Below, one piece after another: positions 14,201-22,676 of a stretch of 32,830 nucleotides of DNA. The position numbers were made by a program, and so were the translations under genes. The notes under the pieces are model-generated. The model was given only the letters and a program-made list of their open reading frames with translations. It made no database searches and was not told the DNA's origin. Where the stretch lies: contig JBBSIN010000024.1 of assembly GCA_038232055.1 (NCBI GenBank), forward strand, positions 1 to 32,830. The letters are read 5' to 3'. The first letter of the stretch is position 1. Every line of letters starts with the position of its first letter. The stretch comes from JBBSIN01 sp038232055 (GTDB lineage Bacteria; Actinomycetota; Actinomycetes; JADGOV01).

Positions 14201-15262
14201 TCAGCGCACCTCCCCCAGCGCCCGAAGGAAGGCGTCGACTTCGTGCGGCAGGCCCGCCGTCACCCGCAGCCACCCGGGCAGTCCCACATCGCGGACCAGG
14301 ACGCCGCGCTCGACCAGCGCCCGCCACACCGCGGGGGCGTCCGGGAAGCGGCCGAAGAGCACGAAGTTCGCGTCCGACGGCACGACGTCGCAGCCCATCG
14401 ACAGCAGCTCGTCGACGATGCGGTCCCGCTGCTCCTTCACCCGCTCGACGGTGCCGAGCGTCTCGCCGGCGTGTCGGAGCGCGACCAGCGCGGCCGCCTG
14501 CGTCAGCGCCGAGAGGTGGTAGGGCAGTCGGACCAGCCGCAGCGCGTCGACCACGGCCGGGTCGGCGGCGAGGTAGCCGACCCGAGCGCCCGCGAAGGCG
14601 AACGCCTTGGACATCGTCCTGGTGACGACGAGACGCGGATGTCCTGCCAGCAGCGGAAGAAGCGACGGCCGGTGGGCGAACTCGGCGTACGCCTCGTCGA
14701 GCACGACCATGCCGGGCGCGGTGTCGAGGACCGCTCGGACGACCGCCGCGTCGAGCGCCGTACCGGTCGGGTTGTTCGGCGAGCAGAGGAACACGACGTC
14801 TGGCCGGTGCGTGGCGACCGCGTCGGCAGCCGTGTCCGGCGTCAGCCCGAAGTCCTCGTCACGGCGGGCGGCGATCCACTGCGTCGACGTACCGATGGTG
14901 ATGAGCCGGTGCATGGCGTACGACGGCTCGAACCCGAGCGCCGTACGGCCGGGGCCGCCGAAGGCCTGCAGCAGCTGCTGAAGAATCTCGTTGGAGCCAT
15001 TGGCCGCCCAGACCTGCTCGGTCGTCAGACCGTGCCCCAGGTAACCGGCGAGAGCGGCGCGCAGTTCGGTCGCCTCCCGGTCCGGGTAGCGATGCAGCCC
15101 CGCCGCGGTTGCCGGCAGCTCTCGCGCCAGCTCCGCAACCAGCGACGCCGGCGGGGGCCACGGGTTCTCGTTCGTGTTGAGCCGGACGGCGACGGCGAGC
15201 TGCGGTGCGCCGTACGGCGTGAGCCCGCGAAGGTCGTCGCGGATGGGCAGGCTGTCGATCAC
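14201..15262 (-). CDS. hisC: Histidinol-phosphate aminotransferase HisC
   Basis: 353 aa from a GTG at 15262; the start overlaps the hisD stop in a GTGA tetranucleotide. It is a PLP fold type I enzyme that transaminates imidazole acetol phosphate to histidinol phosphate with glutamate. Motifs: NTNENPWPPPASL (substrate arm), HRYPDREATELRAALA, cofactor-binding AANGSNEILQQLLQAFGGPG, FLCSPNNPTGTAL (the conserved NNPTG), VVLDEAYAEFA (Asp on PLP nitrogen), and the Schiff-base Lys in RTMSKAFAFAGARVGY. Arg for the substrate carboxylate/phosphate lies in WLRVTAG near the end. Reading further upstream to 15580 would run antiparallel through hisD and is not used. Confidence 0.97.
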   Translation of the reverse strand: MIDSLPIRDDLRGLTPYGAPQLAVAVRLNTNENPWPPPASLVAELARELPATAAGLHRYPDREATELRAALAGYLGHGLTTEQVWAANGSNEILQQLLQAFGGPGRTALGFEPSYAMHRLITIGTSTQWIAARRDEDFGLTPDTAADAVATHRPDVVFLCSPNNPTGTALDAAVVRAVLDTAPGMVVLDEAYAEFAHRPSLLPLLAGHPRLVVTRTMSKAFAFAGARVGYLAADPAVVDALRLVRLPYHLSALTQAAALVALRHAGETLGTVERVKEQRDRIVDELLSMGCDVVPSDANFVLFGRFPDAPAVWRALVERGVLVRDVGLPGWLRVTAGLPHEVDAFLRALGEVR

Positions 15263-16560
15263 CGGAGGCGCACCTGCACTGCCTCGACGTGCGCGTCGAG
15301 GTCCTCCGCCCCGCCGAGCGCTGTGACGTGCGGCGCGACGGCGGCCAGGGCCTCGGCGGAGTAGTCCACGACGTGCTGAGCCCGCAGGAAGGACTGCACC
15401 GACAGCCCGCCCGAGTGCCGAGCACTGCCACCGGTGGGCAGGACGTGATTGGAGCCCGCGAGGTAGTCGCCGAGGCTGACCGGCGCGTGGGGGCCGAGGA
15501 AGACGGCGCCCGCGTTGCGAACCCTTGCCGCGACCGCCCGCGGATCGCGAGTGAGCACCTCGAGGTGCTCGGGTGCCCATGCGTCGACCACGGCGACGCC
15601 GTCGTCGACGCCGTCCACCAGCGCGACGGCGCCCTGCCCGGCCAGTGCGGTCTCCACCCGCGCCCGGTGCCGGGTCGCCGGCACCTGCTTGCCGAGCTCG
15701 ACGTCGACCGCATCAGCGAGTTCGATGGAGTTGGTGACGAGCAGGCACGCGGCGAGCGGGTCGTGCTCGGCTTGGGCGACCAGGTCCGCCGTGACGTACG
15801 CCGGTTCGGCGGTCTCGTCGGCGAGAACCGCGATCTCCGTCGGGCCGGCCGGCGCGTCCACGCCGACGACGCCCTGAACGAGCCGCTTTGCCGCCGTCAC
15901 GTAGACGGTGCCCGGTCCGGTCACCAGGTCGACGCGCGGGCACTCGCCCACCGCGCCATACGCGAACATCGCGACCGCCTGAGCTCCGCCGACCGCGTAG
16001 ATCTCGTCGACGCCGAGCAGCGCGCACGCGGCGAGGATCGCGGGATGCGGCAGGCCGCCGTACTCGCGCTGCGGCGGGCTGGCGACGGCGAGCGAGCCGA
16101 CCCCCGCGACCTGGGCGGGTACGACGTTCATGACGACCGAGGAGGGGTAGGCGACCAGCCCGCCCGGCACGTAGAGCCCGACCCGGCCGACCGGAAGCCA
16201 GCGCTCGGTGACCGACGCGCCCTCCCCGAGGGTCGTCGTCGTGTCGGTACGCCGCTGCGCCTCGCTTACCAGCCGCACGCGACGGGCCGCCTCGACCAAC
16301 GCGGCCCGCACGTCGCGGTCGAGGCCCGACAGCGCGTCGGCCAGCGCGCGCCCGGGCACCCGGAGCGATTCGAGCCGAACGCCGTCGAAGCGCTCGGTCG
16401 CCGCGCGTACGCCCACTCCGCCCTCATCGCGCACTGCCGCGACGACCGGGCGCACCGCTTCGATGACGGAGTCCACGTCGAGCGCCGCCCGAGGGAGTTG
16501 CGCGGTCAGGCCGGCCAGGTCGGGCGGGATCCCCGAACGCAGGTCGATCCGGCGCAGCAT
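15259..16560 (-). CDS. hisD: Histidinol dehydrogenase HisD
   Basis: 433 aa from the ATG at 16560. It oxidises L-histidinol to L-histidine in two NAD-dependent steps with one zinc. Diagnostic segments: VGRVGLYVPGGLVAYPSSVV, YAVGGAQAVAMFAYG, VTGPGTVYVTAAKR, PAGPTEIAVLAD, zinc ligands Gln/His in LVAQAEHDP, WAPEHLEV, SLGDYLAGSNHVLPTGG, and the last His ligand in DAHVEAVQVRLR. It is the first gene of hisDCBH, with 58 bp to the divergent Lon-domain gene; the operon promoter should be there. In Actinomycetota the operon usually continues hisH-priA-hisF; here that continuity is broken. Confidence 0.97.
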   Translation of the reverse strand: MLRRIDLRSGIPPDLAGLTAQLPRAALDVDSVIEAVRPVVAAVRDEGGVGVRAATERFDGVRLESLRVPGRALADALSGLDRDVRAALVEAARRVRLVSEAQRRTDTTTTLGEGASVTERWLPVGRVGLYVPGGLVAYPSSVVMNVVPAQVAGVGSLAVASPPQREYGGLPHPAILAACALLGVDEIYAVGGAQAVAMFAYGAVGECPRVDLVTGPGTVYVTAAKRLVQGVVGVDAPAGPTEIAVLADETAEPAYVTADLVAQAEHDPLAACLLVTNSIELADAVDVELGKQVPATRHRARVETALAGQGAVALVDGVDDGVAVVDAWAPEHLEVLTRDPRAVAARVRNAGAVFLGPHAPVSLGDYLAGSNHVLPTGGSARHSGGLSVQSFLRAQHVVDYSAEALAAVAPHVTALGGAEDLDAHVEAVQVRLR

Positions 16561-16618
16561 GACGCAATGGCTCCTTGCGATCGGGGTGAGTCCGAGGCTA
16601 CCGCCGTACGCTGCGTTC

Positions 16619-17314
16619 ATGAGTCCGGGCGCGACCGAGCGGCTGCCGCTCTTCCCGCTCGGCAGCGTGCTCTTTCCCGGTCTGCTGCTGCCACTGCACA
16701 TCTTCGAGGACCGCTACCGCCGCCTGGTCCGCGACCTGGTGGCGCGACCTGAGAACGCTCCGCACCGCTTCGGTGTGGTCGCGATCCGCCGTGGCGCGGA
16801 GGCGGGGGACCTCTCCCCTGACCTCTACGACATCGGCTGCACGGCGGAGCTCCGGCAGGTGGAACCGCTGGCGGACGGCAGGTTCAACATCGTGGCGGTC
16901 GGTGGCACGCGTTTCCGGCTGTACGACGTCGACGGTTCGCGGCCGTACCTGGTCGGCGCGGTCGAGCTGCTGCCGGACGAGGTCGGCGACCGGCTGGCAG
17001 CCGCCGGCCTCGCCCGGCGGTTGCGCAGCGTCTTCTCGGGGTACCTGTCGGCGCTGCAGGATCTGCAGGCCATGCAGGACGGCGAGGGACCGACGCCGCC
17101 CTCGTTGCCCGAGGACCCGGTTCAGCTGTCTTACCTCGTCGCGGCGACGGCGCTGCTCGATCTTGGGGCCAAGCAGCGGCTGCTGGCCGAGCCGGACGCG
17201 GTCGCCCGGCTGCAGGCGGCGCTGACGCTGGTGGCCCGGGAGCGCGCGATCGTCGAAAGGCTGCATGCCGTCCCAGCGCCGGAGCTGCTCCGGTTCCCGC
17301 GCAGTGGCAGCTGA
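16619..17314 (+). CDS. LON peptidase substrate-binding domain protein (no protease)
   Basis: 231 aa from ATG at 16619. The protein is a stand-alone Lon N-terminal (PUA-like) domain: RLPLFPLGSVLFPGLLLPLHIFEDRYRRLV (9-38) is the family hallmark, followed by FGVVAIRRG, GCTAELRQVEPLADGRFNIVAVGGTRFRL and a helical tail. There is no AAA+ or Ser/Lys protease domain. Such proteins are widespread in actinobacteria next to hisD; their role is not established, although binding of unfolded substrates is assumed by analogy with Lon. It is divergent from hisD and ends 26 bp before the convergent receptor kinase gene. Confidence 0.92.
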   Translation: MSPGATERLPLFPLGSVLFPGLLLPLHIFEDRYRRLVRDLVARPENAPHRFGVVAIRRGAEAGDLSPDLYDIGCTAELRQVEPLADGRFNIVAVGGTRFRLYDVDGSRPYLVGAVELLPDEVGDRLAAAGLARRLRSVFSGYLSALQDLQAMQDGEGPTPPSLPEDPVQLSYLVAATALLDLGAKQRLLAEPDAVARLQAALTLVARERAIVERLHAVPAPELLRFPRSGS

Positions 17315-17340
17315 CCCGCAGTGGCGGCCCGACCCGCCGA

Positions 17341-19005
17341 TCAGCGGGCGGTGGTGGCCAGGTGGACGGATTGCAGTACCCGCCGGAACGTTGGCTGCTC
17401 GGCCATGAACCTGCCAGGGGGAGCGAAAAACATCAGCACTGTCGTGCTCGATGCGGAGTCCTCGCGCACTACGTACGCGCGAATGGTGAGCGCGGTCGGC
17501 GACGTCGGGTCCTTGAGTGAGCCATCGACCTGCACGGCCCGCTGGCCGTCCACGGACGCTGGTGCGAGCCGGAAATCACCGCTCCGGGCTGGCACCAGAG
17601 TGGTGACGAGGTCCTTGACGGCGGTGGGGTCCGTCAGGTCAACCACGAACGTCTCCGTGCTGCCGTAGAGCCCGGTTAGCTGCTCGGGGTGCGAACTGTA
17701 GAGCGGGCGCGCCACATCCCAATTCTTGTCGGAGAACAGCTTCTGCAGGTCCGCCTCCGGTGGTCCAAGAACGAGGAAGAACCCGTCGTGGGTATGCTCG
17801 CGCCAGATGCGCGGATGCTCCACAGTGAACGACGCGTAGTCGTGTCGGCCGTCGTAACGCACAAAGGAGTTGTCGACCCTGTTGTGGAGCAGGAAGGCTC
17901 CCACGGCGAGCAGCCCGACGACGAGGACCGCCGCGGCGCCGAGGAGTAGCGGCCGTTGTTGCGGGCTGGGCCGGAGTTGCTGGGCTGCCACCTGGAGCGA
18001 GCCAGTCCCGAGAGGGGCCTGCGGGGTGGAAAGGCCAGGCGGCCTGGTGCTCCCCGCGGCGGAGCCCACCGTGGTTCGCGAGCCGCTGCCGCCGGGTTGG
18101 CGGTGCGTCGCCCGATCGGTCGAGCTATCGGTCGGTTGGGCATCGTAGCGCGGCAGCAGCTCGGTCAGCTGGTCCATGAACTCGCCGCACGAGGCGGTTC
18201 GCTCCGCAGGCTCTTTGGCGAGCGCACGGCAGAAGACGTAGTCGAGCTCCGCCGGCAGGTCGGGACGGTGCGCTCGGACCGACGGTGGCGCTTCGGACAG
18301 ATGCGCCCACAGCATCGCGGCGTCGTCGTCGCGCACGAAGGGGGGAAATCCGGTCAGCGCTTCGTACACGACGCATCCGAACGAATAGACGTCGGTGCGT
18401 GCATCCACCGGACGGTTCGAGATCTGCTCAGGCGCCACGTACTGGATGGTTCCGATGAAGTGCCCCACGGACGTGAACCCGGTTAGTGACGAGGACTTCT
18501 TCGTCAGCCCGAAGTCGGTGAGGTAGACGTGCTGGTCGCCACGGCCGCCGCGACCACCGACGAGGAGCATGTTCGCCGGTTTCACGTCGCGATGGACGAG
18601 GCCGACGGAGTGGGCTGCGTCGAGCGCTCTGGCGACCTGACCGAAGAGCACCGAAATCTCGTCCGGAAGCAGGCTGCCCTCCCTCTCCAGCACATTGCTG
18701 AGGTCCTCTCCCTCGACGAACCGCATGGCGATGTAGAGCAGCCCGTCGGCCTCGCCCGCTTCGTAGATCGGAATGATGTTGGGGTGGTCGATGGACGCGG
18801 CGAGCTGTGACTCCCGCATGAAACGCTGCCGGAACTGCTCGTTCTGGGCGAGCTCGGGAGCGATGAGCTTGAGTGCCACCCGCCGCCCCAGACGGACGTC
18901 CTGCGCCCGGTAGACGACCGCCATCCCGCCGCGCGCGACGTAGGACTCCACGCGGTATCCGGCGACCTGCGACCCCAGCGTCACCGCGGCATGGATATCT
19001 CGCAC
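17341..19005 (-). CDS. Receptor-type Ser/Thr protein kinase (membrane-anchored)
   Basis: 554 aa from a GTG at 19005, ten bases after the pseudoprotease stop; GTG at 18984 is possible. The kinase domain (about 17-285) is complete: Lys46 in VALKLIAP, Glu65, HRD at 138-140 in VHRDVKPANMLL, DFG at 164-166, APE at 191-193, DVYSFGCVVYEALTG. The glycine loop is degenerate (VARGGMAVVY). A Pro/Ser/Gly-rich linker leads to one membrane helix (353-373, LLLGAAAVLVVGLLAVGAFLL) and an exported domain of about 180 residues with an alternating strand/helix look (DYASFTVEHPRIWREHTHDG, ETFVVDLTDPTAVKDLV, RFMAEQPTFRRVLQSVHL) that resembles PsbP/LpqN-like folds; no PASTA repeats. Topology: kinase inside, sensor outside. 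Tight coupling suggests its ligand or partner is the upstream pseudoprotease. Confidence 0.93.
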   Translation of the reverse strand: MRDIHAAVTLGSQVAGYRVESYVARGGMAVVYRAQDVRLGRRVALKLIAPELAQNEQFRQRFMRESQLAASIDHPNIIPIYEAGEADGLLYIAMRFVEGEDLSNVLEREGSLLPDEISVLFGQVARALDAAHSVGLVHRDVKPANMLLVGGRGGRGDQHVYLTDFGLTKKSSSLTGFTSVGHFIGTIQYVAPEQISNRPVDARTDVYSFGCVVYEALTGFPPFVRDDDAAMLWAHLSEAPPSVRAHRPDLPAELDYVFCRALAKEPAERTASCGEFMDQLTELLPRYDAQPTDSSTDRATHRQPGGSGSRTTVGSAAGSTRPPGLSTPQAPLGTGSLQVAAQQLRPSPQQRPLLLGAAAVLVVGLLAVGAFLLHNRVDNSFVRYDGRHDYASFTVEHPRIWREHTHDGFFLVLGPPEADLQKLFSDKNWDVARPLYSSHPEQLTGLYGSTETFVVDLTDPTAVKDLVTTLVPARSGDFRLAPASVDGQRAVQVDGSLKDPTSPTALTIRAYVVREDSASSTTVLMFFAPPGRFMAEQPTFRRVLQSVHLATTAR

Positions 19006-19015
19006 GTGCGTCGGC

Positions 19016-20581
19016 TCAGTTGGCCTGGTGTCCGCAGGCCGCGCAGTACCGCGCTTCCTGAGATGCGGGGACGCCGCAGTCGACGCAATACCGCTGCCCG
19101 GTTCCGGCCCGGGAACCCCCTGGCCGGCTGGTGGCCTCAGGCCCGGCGTGCGGCCCGAACGCCCCCGGGGCATCCGGCGGCTTGGGTGCCACCCGCACCG
19201 TGGTCATGCTCATCGCGGGTGACCGGGTGGCGTCCGAGCGTTGCTCCGGCCGACCCGGTGGCGCACTCCCTCCGTCCGGTGCGGGGCGCGGCATTCGTAG
19301 CTCGCTACTGGAAGTGTCGGCCGGCGCCGGAGCCACCGGCCCTGGCTCATCCCGCCTTCGGCGCCGGCGCCACCACAGCCCACCGCCGAGGGCGAGAAGC
19401 GCCACCGCAGCGGCGGCCGCAATTCCCGCCAGCCAGGGGAAACTCGAGGAGTTCCCGTGATGGGACGCCATGGCCGGATGAGTGTCACCGTGCTCGCTGA
19501 GGTCGTCAGGACCTCCAGCCTTCGCCTTCGCGATCGCGAGATCGCGTGTTGCTAACGGGTGCTGCGGATCCTTCAGCAAGACGCTCTGGAAGTCACCGAT
19601 CGCATGCGCGTAGTGGTGTCCCGCGAAGTATCTGAGGGCGATCGCGTAATCAGTGTCAACCGCGCCCCGCAACGCCGTGATGCCTCTGTTGCCGAGCGCG
19701 GTGCGTACCTGATCGACCGGGACGACTCGTGGAGCACCACCGCCCTTGGTCGTCAGGAGGCCGACAAGCGCCGCTGAGCGCTCGTCGACGAGCGCGGCGC
19801 CGTCCACGCCGACTCCGAGACGGTGCAGCGTTCCGACGTCGGAAGCCTTGAGCCGCAGCGGGCTGCCTGCGGTGAGATGCACCGGTATCGAGATGGGAAC
19901 CATTCCAGAGCGCGGCCGCTGGGGTAGTCCGATGGCGTAGACCGCGCCGGGCTGGCTCCCGGTCGCCAGCTGCTCCGTCGGCATGTTCGTGCCCCCGACG
20001 CCCAGGACGGCGACGTCCGCCGTGGTACTCAGCAACTCCGCGAGGTCGCCGAACGCGGACGGATGCGCGACGTACGGAAAGACCCGATAGCCCGTAGTCA
20101 CGAACACGGCACAATCCGAAGTGGCGCCGGCGTCATAGCAGCCGTGCAGCTTGGCATCCTGGTTCGGGTCCGGAAGGTGGTGCCGCGTGAAATCGGCCGG
20201 TACCCGGACGTGATAGCGGCTGGCGAATACTCGGTTGACCGCGTAGTCGTGCAGGCGCTTCAGGTCCACGCGGACGACATTCGCGGGCGTGACGACGATG
20301 CCGTTGTGGTTCACGACTGACCCCGCGCCGCCGCGCAGCGACACTGTGTAGATGTAGCGAGAGAGCACGACATCGTGCAGCACCGCGGAGACCCTCGCGA
20401 ACGGCTGGACGAAGACGGTGCCGGGAAGCGCGAGGTCGGTGGCGGTAGGCGTTCCGGGGAGCGTGTGCGCGTGCATCGGCACACCGGCGAGCATCGCCAT
20501 TTGGCCGGTCGAGCCGGCGGCGGACGTCGCCGTCGCGGACGACAGAACAACGGACGCAGCAAAGACAGCGGCACGGCGCAT
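19016..20581 (-). CDS. Membrane-anchored trypsin-fold pseudoprotease with TPR-like segment and cytosolic zinc ribbon
   Basis: 521 aa from the ATG at 20581, chosen because gggggaggg lies just upstream; an in-frame start at 20626 precedes the signal peptide. Order: signal peptide (1-22), trypsin/HtrA-like exported domain (about 50-300), TPR-like helix pair (311-356, YFAGHHYAHAIGDFQSVLLK), membrane helix (381-403) with a six-Arg stop-transfer stretch, Pro-rich cytosolic linker, and a terminal zinc ribbon with Cys499, Cys502, Cys513, Cys516. In HtrA-type enzymes the His lies in TNxHVV; here it is TPANVV (Asn101). The Asp in ADVAVLGV (189) remains. The GNSGGP nucleophile motif appears as GVDGAALVDE, Asp260 instead of Ser. 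So it should not cleave peptides. Cys148/Cys157 may form a disulfide. Probable role: sensing or scaffolding for the downstream kinase (inference). Confidence 0.82.
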   Translation of the reverse strand: MRRAAVFAASVVLSSATATSAAGSTGQMAMLAGVPMHAHTLPGTPTATDLALPGTVFVQPFARVSAVLHDVVLSRYIYTVSLRGGAGSVVNHNGIVVTPANVVRVDLKRLHDYAVNRVFASRYHVRVPADFTRHHLPDPNQDAKLHGCYDAGATSDCAVFVTTGYRVFPYVAHPSAFGDLAELLSTTADVAVLGVGGTNMPTEQLATGSQPGAVYAIGLPQRPRSGMVPISIPVHLTAGSPLRLKASDVGTLHRLGVGVDGAALVDERSAALVGLLTTKGGGAPRVVPVDQVRTALGNRGITALRGAVDTDYAIALRYFAGHHYAHAIGDFQSVLLKDPQHPLATRDLAIAKAKAGGPDDLSEHGDTHPAMASHHGNSSSFPWLAGIAAAAAVALLALGGGLWWRRRRRRDEPGPVAPAPADTSSSELRMPRPAPDGGSAPPGRPEQRSDATRSPAMSMTTVRVAPKPPDAPGAFGPHAGPEATSRPGGSRAGTGQRYCVDCGVPASQEARYCAACGHQAN

Positions 20582-20599
20582 GTGCGCCCTCCCCCGAAT

Positions 20600-20613
20600 G
20601 TGACGAGTGTCAC
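20600..20613. promoter_or_regulatory. Inverted repeat gtgac-N4-gtcac upstream of the pseudoprotease gene
   Basis: gtgacgagtgtcac lies 19 bp 5' of the pseudoprotease ATG in the 108-bp gap after the FHA gene. The symmetrical 5-bp arms could be an operator or a transcript hairpin. The gap is long enough for a separate promoter for the pseudoprotease-receptor kinase pair. Single site, short arms. Confidence 0.3.
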
Positions 20614-20689
20614 CAGCATCCGTCATTTGTGTCCGCTGTCAACCTGAATCGGCAGATTGCCGAACCGGTCCGGACGCGGCGGGCAAATC

Positions 20690-21826
20690 TCAGGAGGCTG
20701 TCGCCGTGTCCGCGTCGTCGAGCTGAAACAGCAGGGTCCGGCCGCCGATCATCAGGCGGGTGCCATCCGTCACCGTGACCTCAGCGTCATCGACGAGGCG
20801 CTGCCACTCGCCCGCCGGCTGGGCGACGAACGTGCCATTGGCGGAGCCGGCGTCCGCTACCACGACGGCCAAGCGGTTCAGTGTGATCTTGGCGTGCACC
20901 CGTGAGACGGTGTGCTCCTCGTCGTCCACTACCAGCGGTCGGGCCGCTCCGGTCTGCACTGGGGGGGAAAGGTACGGGGCCCTGCCCACGACGTAGTCGG
21001 CGTCGAGCACGTACATGGCGCCGTCGTCGAGCACGACCCAGCCGAGCCGGCCCTCCATGAGGTGGTCCACCGACGCGCTGTCCTCGTCGAGGTCGGGCAT
21101 CGGACCGGTCTGCTCTGCCGGACCTAGGGGCAGGGCCGCTACCGCCAGTGCAGTCCGCGGCGGCACGTCCGGTCGGCTGTGCAGCGAAACCACGGTAAAC
21201 GGCTGGTTTAGCGGCCGCGAGCCCGCAGGTCCCGGCTGCGCAGGCGGCGACACCACTGGCGCCTCGGTCGCGGCCAGCGGGGTATCCGAGCCGCCGGGCT
21301 CATCCGGCCGTTGTGCATCCTGCCGTGGTGACGGCGGAGCCGGCACGGCACCGAAAGCCACGCCAACGCCGCGCACCACGCCGGCGCGCAGGTCGCTCTC
21401 CGCATCGGCCACGAGGTCAGGCGTTCCAACGGGCAGGATGCGGAAGGCCGCTGGCCGATCGGTGAGCGCCCGGTCCACCCAGGTAAGGACGCCGCGGCCG
21501 GACAGCCATTCTGTGCGGCCATCCGCAAACTCGAGATGAACCTCGACGTCGCCGTGTACGAACACCGCACCGCCTCCACCGACGTAGCTCACCATGGCGA
21601 AGGCCGGCGCGTCCGCCGCGTCGGAGAGGGCGAGGAGTCCGGCGAGGCGGCGAGCTAGCCGGACGGCGGAGGGGTCGAGCGAGGGTTGGGCCATCGTGCG
21701 GAGCACCATGACTAGTTCCCGTGCGAAAATCTCGTGACGCTCCTCCTTGAGCACCGCGACGAGCGTCGTGTCACCGAAGCGGGCAACCAACCCGGGGCCT
21801 GGATAGATCCGCAGCGCGTCGTCCAC
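20690..21826 (-). CDS. FHA-domain protein with a conserved novel N-terminal domain
   Basis: 378 aa from a GTG at 21826, seven bases past the pseudokinase stop. The C-terminal part (about 268-372) is a forkhead-associated domain that binds phosphothreonine: VLDADYVVGRAP (conserved Arg), EEHTVSRVHAKI (Ser-Arg-xx-His) and AGSANGTFVAQP (Asn). The N-terminal 165 residues are not a family I recognise but match the second FHA protein at 29043: YPGPGLVARF, RRLAGLLALS, AVFVHGDVEV, WVDRAL, SDLRAGVVRGVGVAF. Between them is a disordered Pro/Gln/Ser-rich linker. No membrane segment, so a cytosolic adaptor. In a run after two kinase-like genes, it is the natural reader of their phosphorylation (inference). 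Confidence 0.9.
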   Translation of the reverse strand: MDDALRIYPGPGLVARFGDTTLVAVLKEERHEIFARELVMVLRTMAQPSLDPSAVRLARRLAGLLALSDAADAPAFAMVSYVGGGGAVFVHGDVEVHLEFADGRTEWLSGRGVLTWVDRALTDRPAAFRILPVGTPDLVADAESDLRAGVVRGVGVAFGAVPAPPSPRQDAQRPDEPGGSDTPLAATEAPVVSPPAQPGPAGSRPLNQPFTVVSLHSRPDVPPRTALAVAALPLGPAEQTGPMPDLDEDSASVDHLMEGRLGWVVLDDGAMYVLDADYVVGRAPYLSPPVQTGAARPLVVDDEEHTVSRVHAKITLNRLAVVVADAGSANGTFVAQPAGEWQRLVDDAEVTVTDGTRLMIGGRTLLFQLDDADTATAS

Positions 21827-21832
21827 CTCGGC

Positions 21833-22648
21833 CTAGCCCTCGGCCGCAGCCGCGTCGACGAGCTCGTCGATGCGGCCAGCGACGTCGACCGCGGTTCTCC
21901 GCCGGTGCGCCGGATCCGGCTGCAGGCAGGAGCGCACGACTTTCGACTCGTCCGGCGTGAGGTCGGCCGAAACCGCCGGGGCTTCCGTTAGCACCGTGCG
22001 GAGCGCACCAACGGCGTCACCGTCGGGCAGCTGCCCGAAGAGTCCCTGCCCGGTCATCACCAGATGGAGCGTGGCGCCGAGAGACCAGATGTCACTGGCT
22101 CTGGACGGTTCCGCGCCGCGCAGGACGACCGGGTCGACGTACTCCAGCGAGTGGATGGCGGCCGAGCCGGTCAGCGTGACGCCGGGCGCGAAGAAGTGGG
22201 CGAGACCGGGATCTGACAAGACGCCGCCGCGGTCGGAGAGCAGGATGTTCGCCGGCTTGATCGCGCGGTGGGCTACCCCAGCCTCATGCAGATCGTGCGC
22301 TCCACGTGCTGCATCGGAGACGGCCCGCATGGCCGCTACTCGGTCGGTTCGAGCAGCTGGTGCCGCGAGCGAACCGGCGGAGACGTACTCCATGGCGTAG
22401 AAGCAGGTCTGCGCCTGCAGCCCTACCTCGTGGAGCCCCACGAGGTAGGGCGACCTGACGGCGGCGACGACCGAGAGTTCGGCCACCACGCGGCCGAAGA
22501 CCTCTTCGGGGACTGAGGCGGCGAAGACCTTGACGGCCATGTCGCCTCCGCCGTCGGCTAGCCGGGCCGGCGGCCGAGCCCGATGGACCTGGCCGTGATC
22601 GCCGACACCGAGGAGCTGAAGGAACGCGTACGACGCGATGCCGTTCAC
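21833..22648 (-). CDS. Ser/Thr pseudokinase (HRD to HRA, DFG to DPG)
   Basis: 271 aa from a GTG at 22648 preceded by ggaggaggg; a longer frame to 22702 would overlap the upstream kinase. It aligns without a gap to that kinase over the kinase domain. The glycine loop LGVGDHGQVH, Lys40 (MAVK) and Glu57 are kept, so nucleotide binding is possible. But the catalytic loop reads AHRAIKPANILL, Ala129 replacing the catalytic Asp, and the metal loop reads SDPGLA (146-148), Pro for Phe. The activation segment lacks APE (SLEYVDPVVL). It should therefore lack phosphotransfer and probably regulates its sister kinase or scaffolds the FHA protein encoded next. No membrane helix. Confidence 0.9.
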   Translation of the reverse strand: MNGIASYAFLQLLGVGDHGQVHRARPPARLADGGGDMAVKVFAASVPEEVFGRVVAELSVVAAVRSPYLVGLHEVGLQAQTCFYAMEYVSAGSLAAPAARTDRVAAMRAVSDAARGAHDLHEAGVAHRAIKPANILLSDRGGVLSDPGLAHFFAPGVTLTGSAAIHSLEYVDPVVLRGAEPSRASDIWSLGATLHLVMTGQGLFGQLPDGDAVGALRTVLTEAPAVSADLTPDESKVVRSCLQPDPAHRRRTAVDVAGRIDELVDAAAAEG

Positions 22649-22676
22649 TACACCCTCCTCCGCGGCGCCATGCTGC

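Noticed and set aside
13714..16752. Long plus-strand frames opposite hisB, hisC and hisD
   Set aside because: They mirror strongly coding his genes; no start signals or recognisable protein features.
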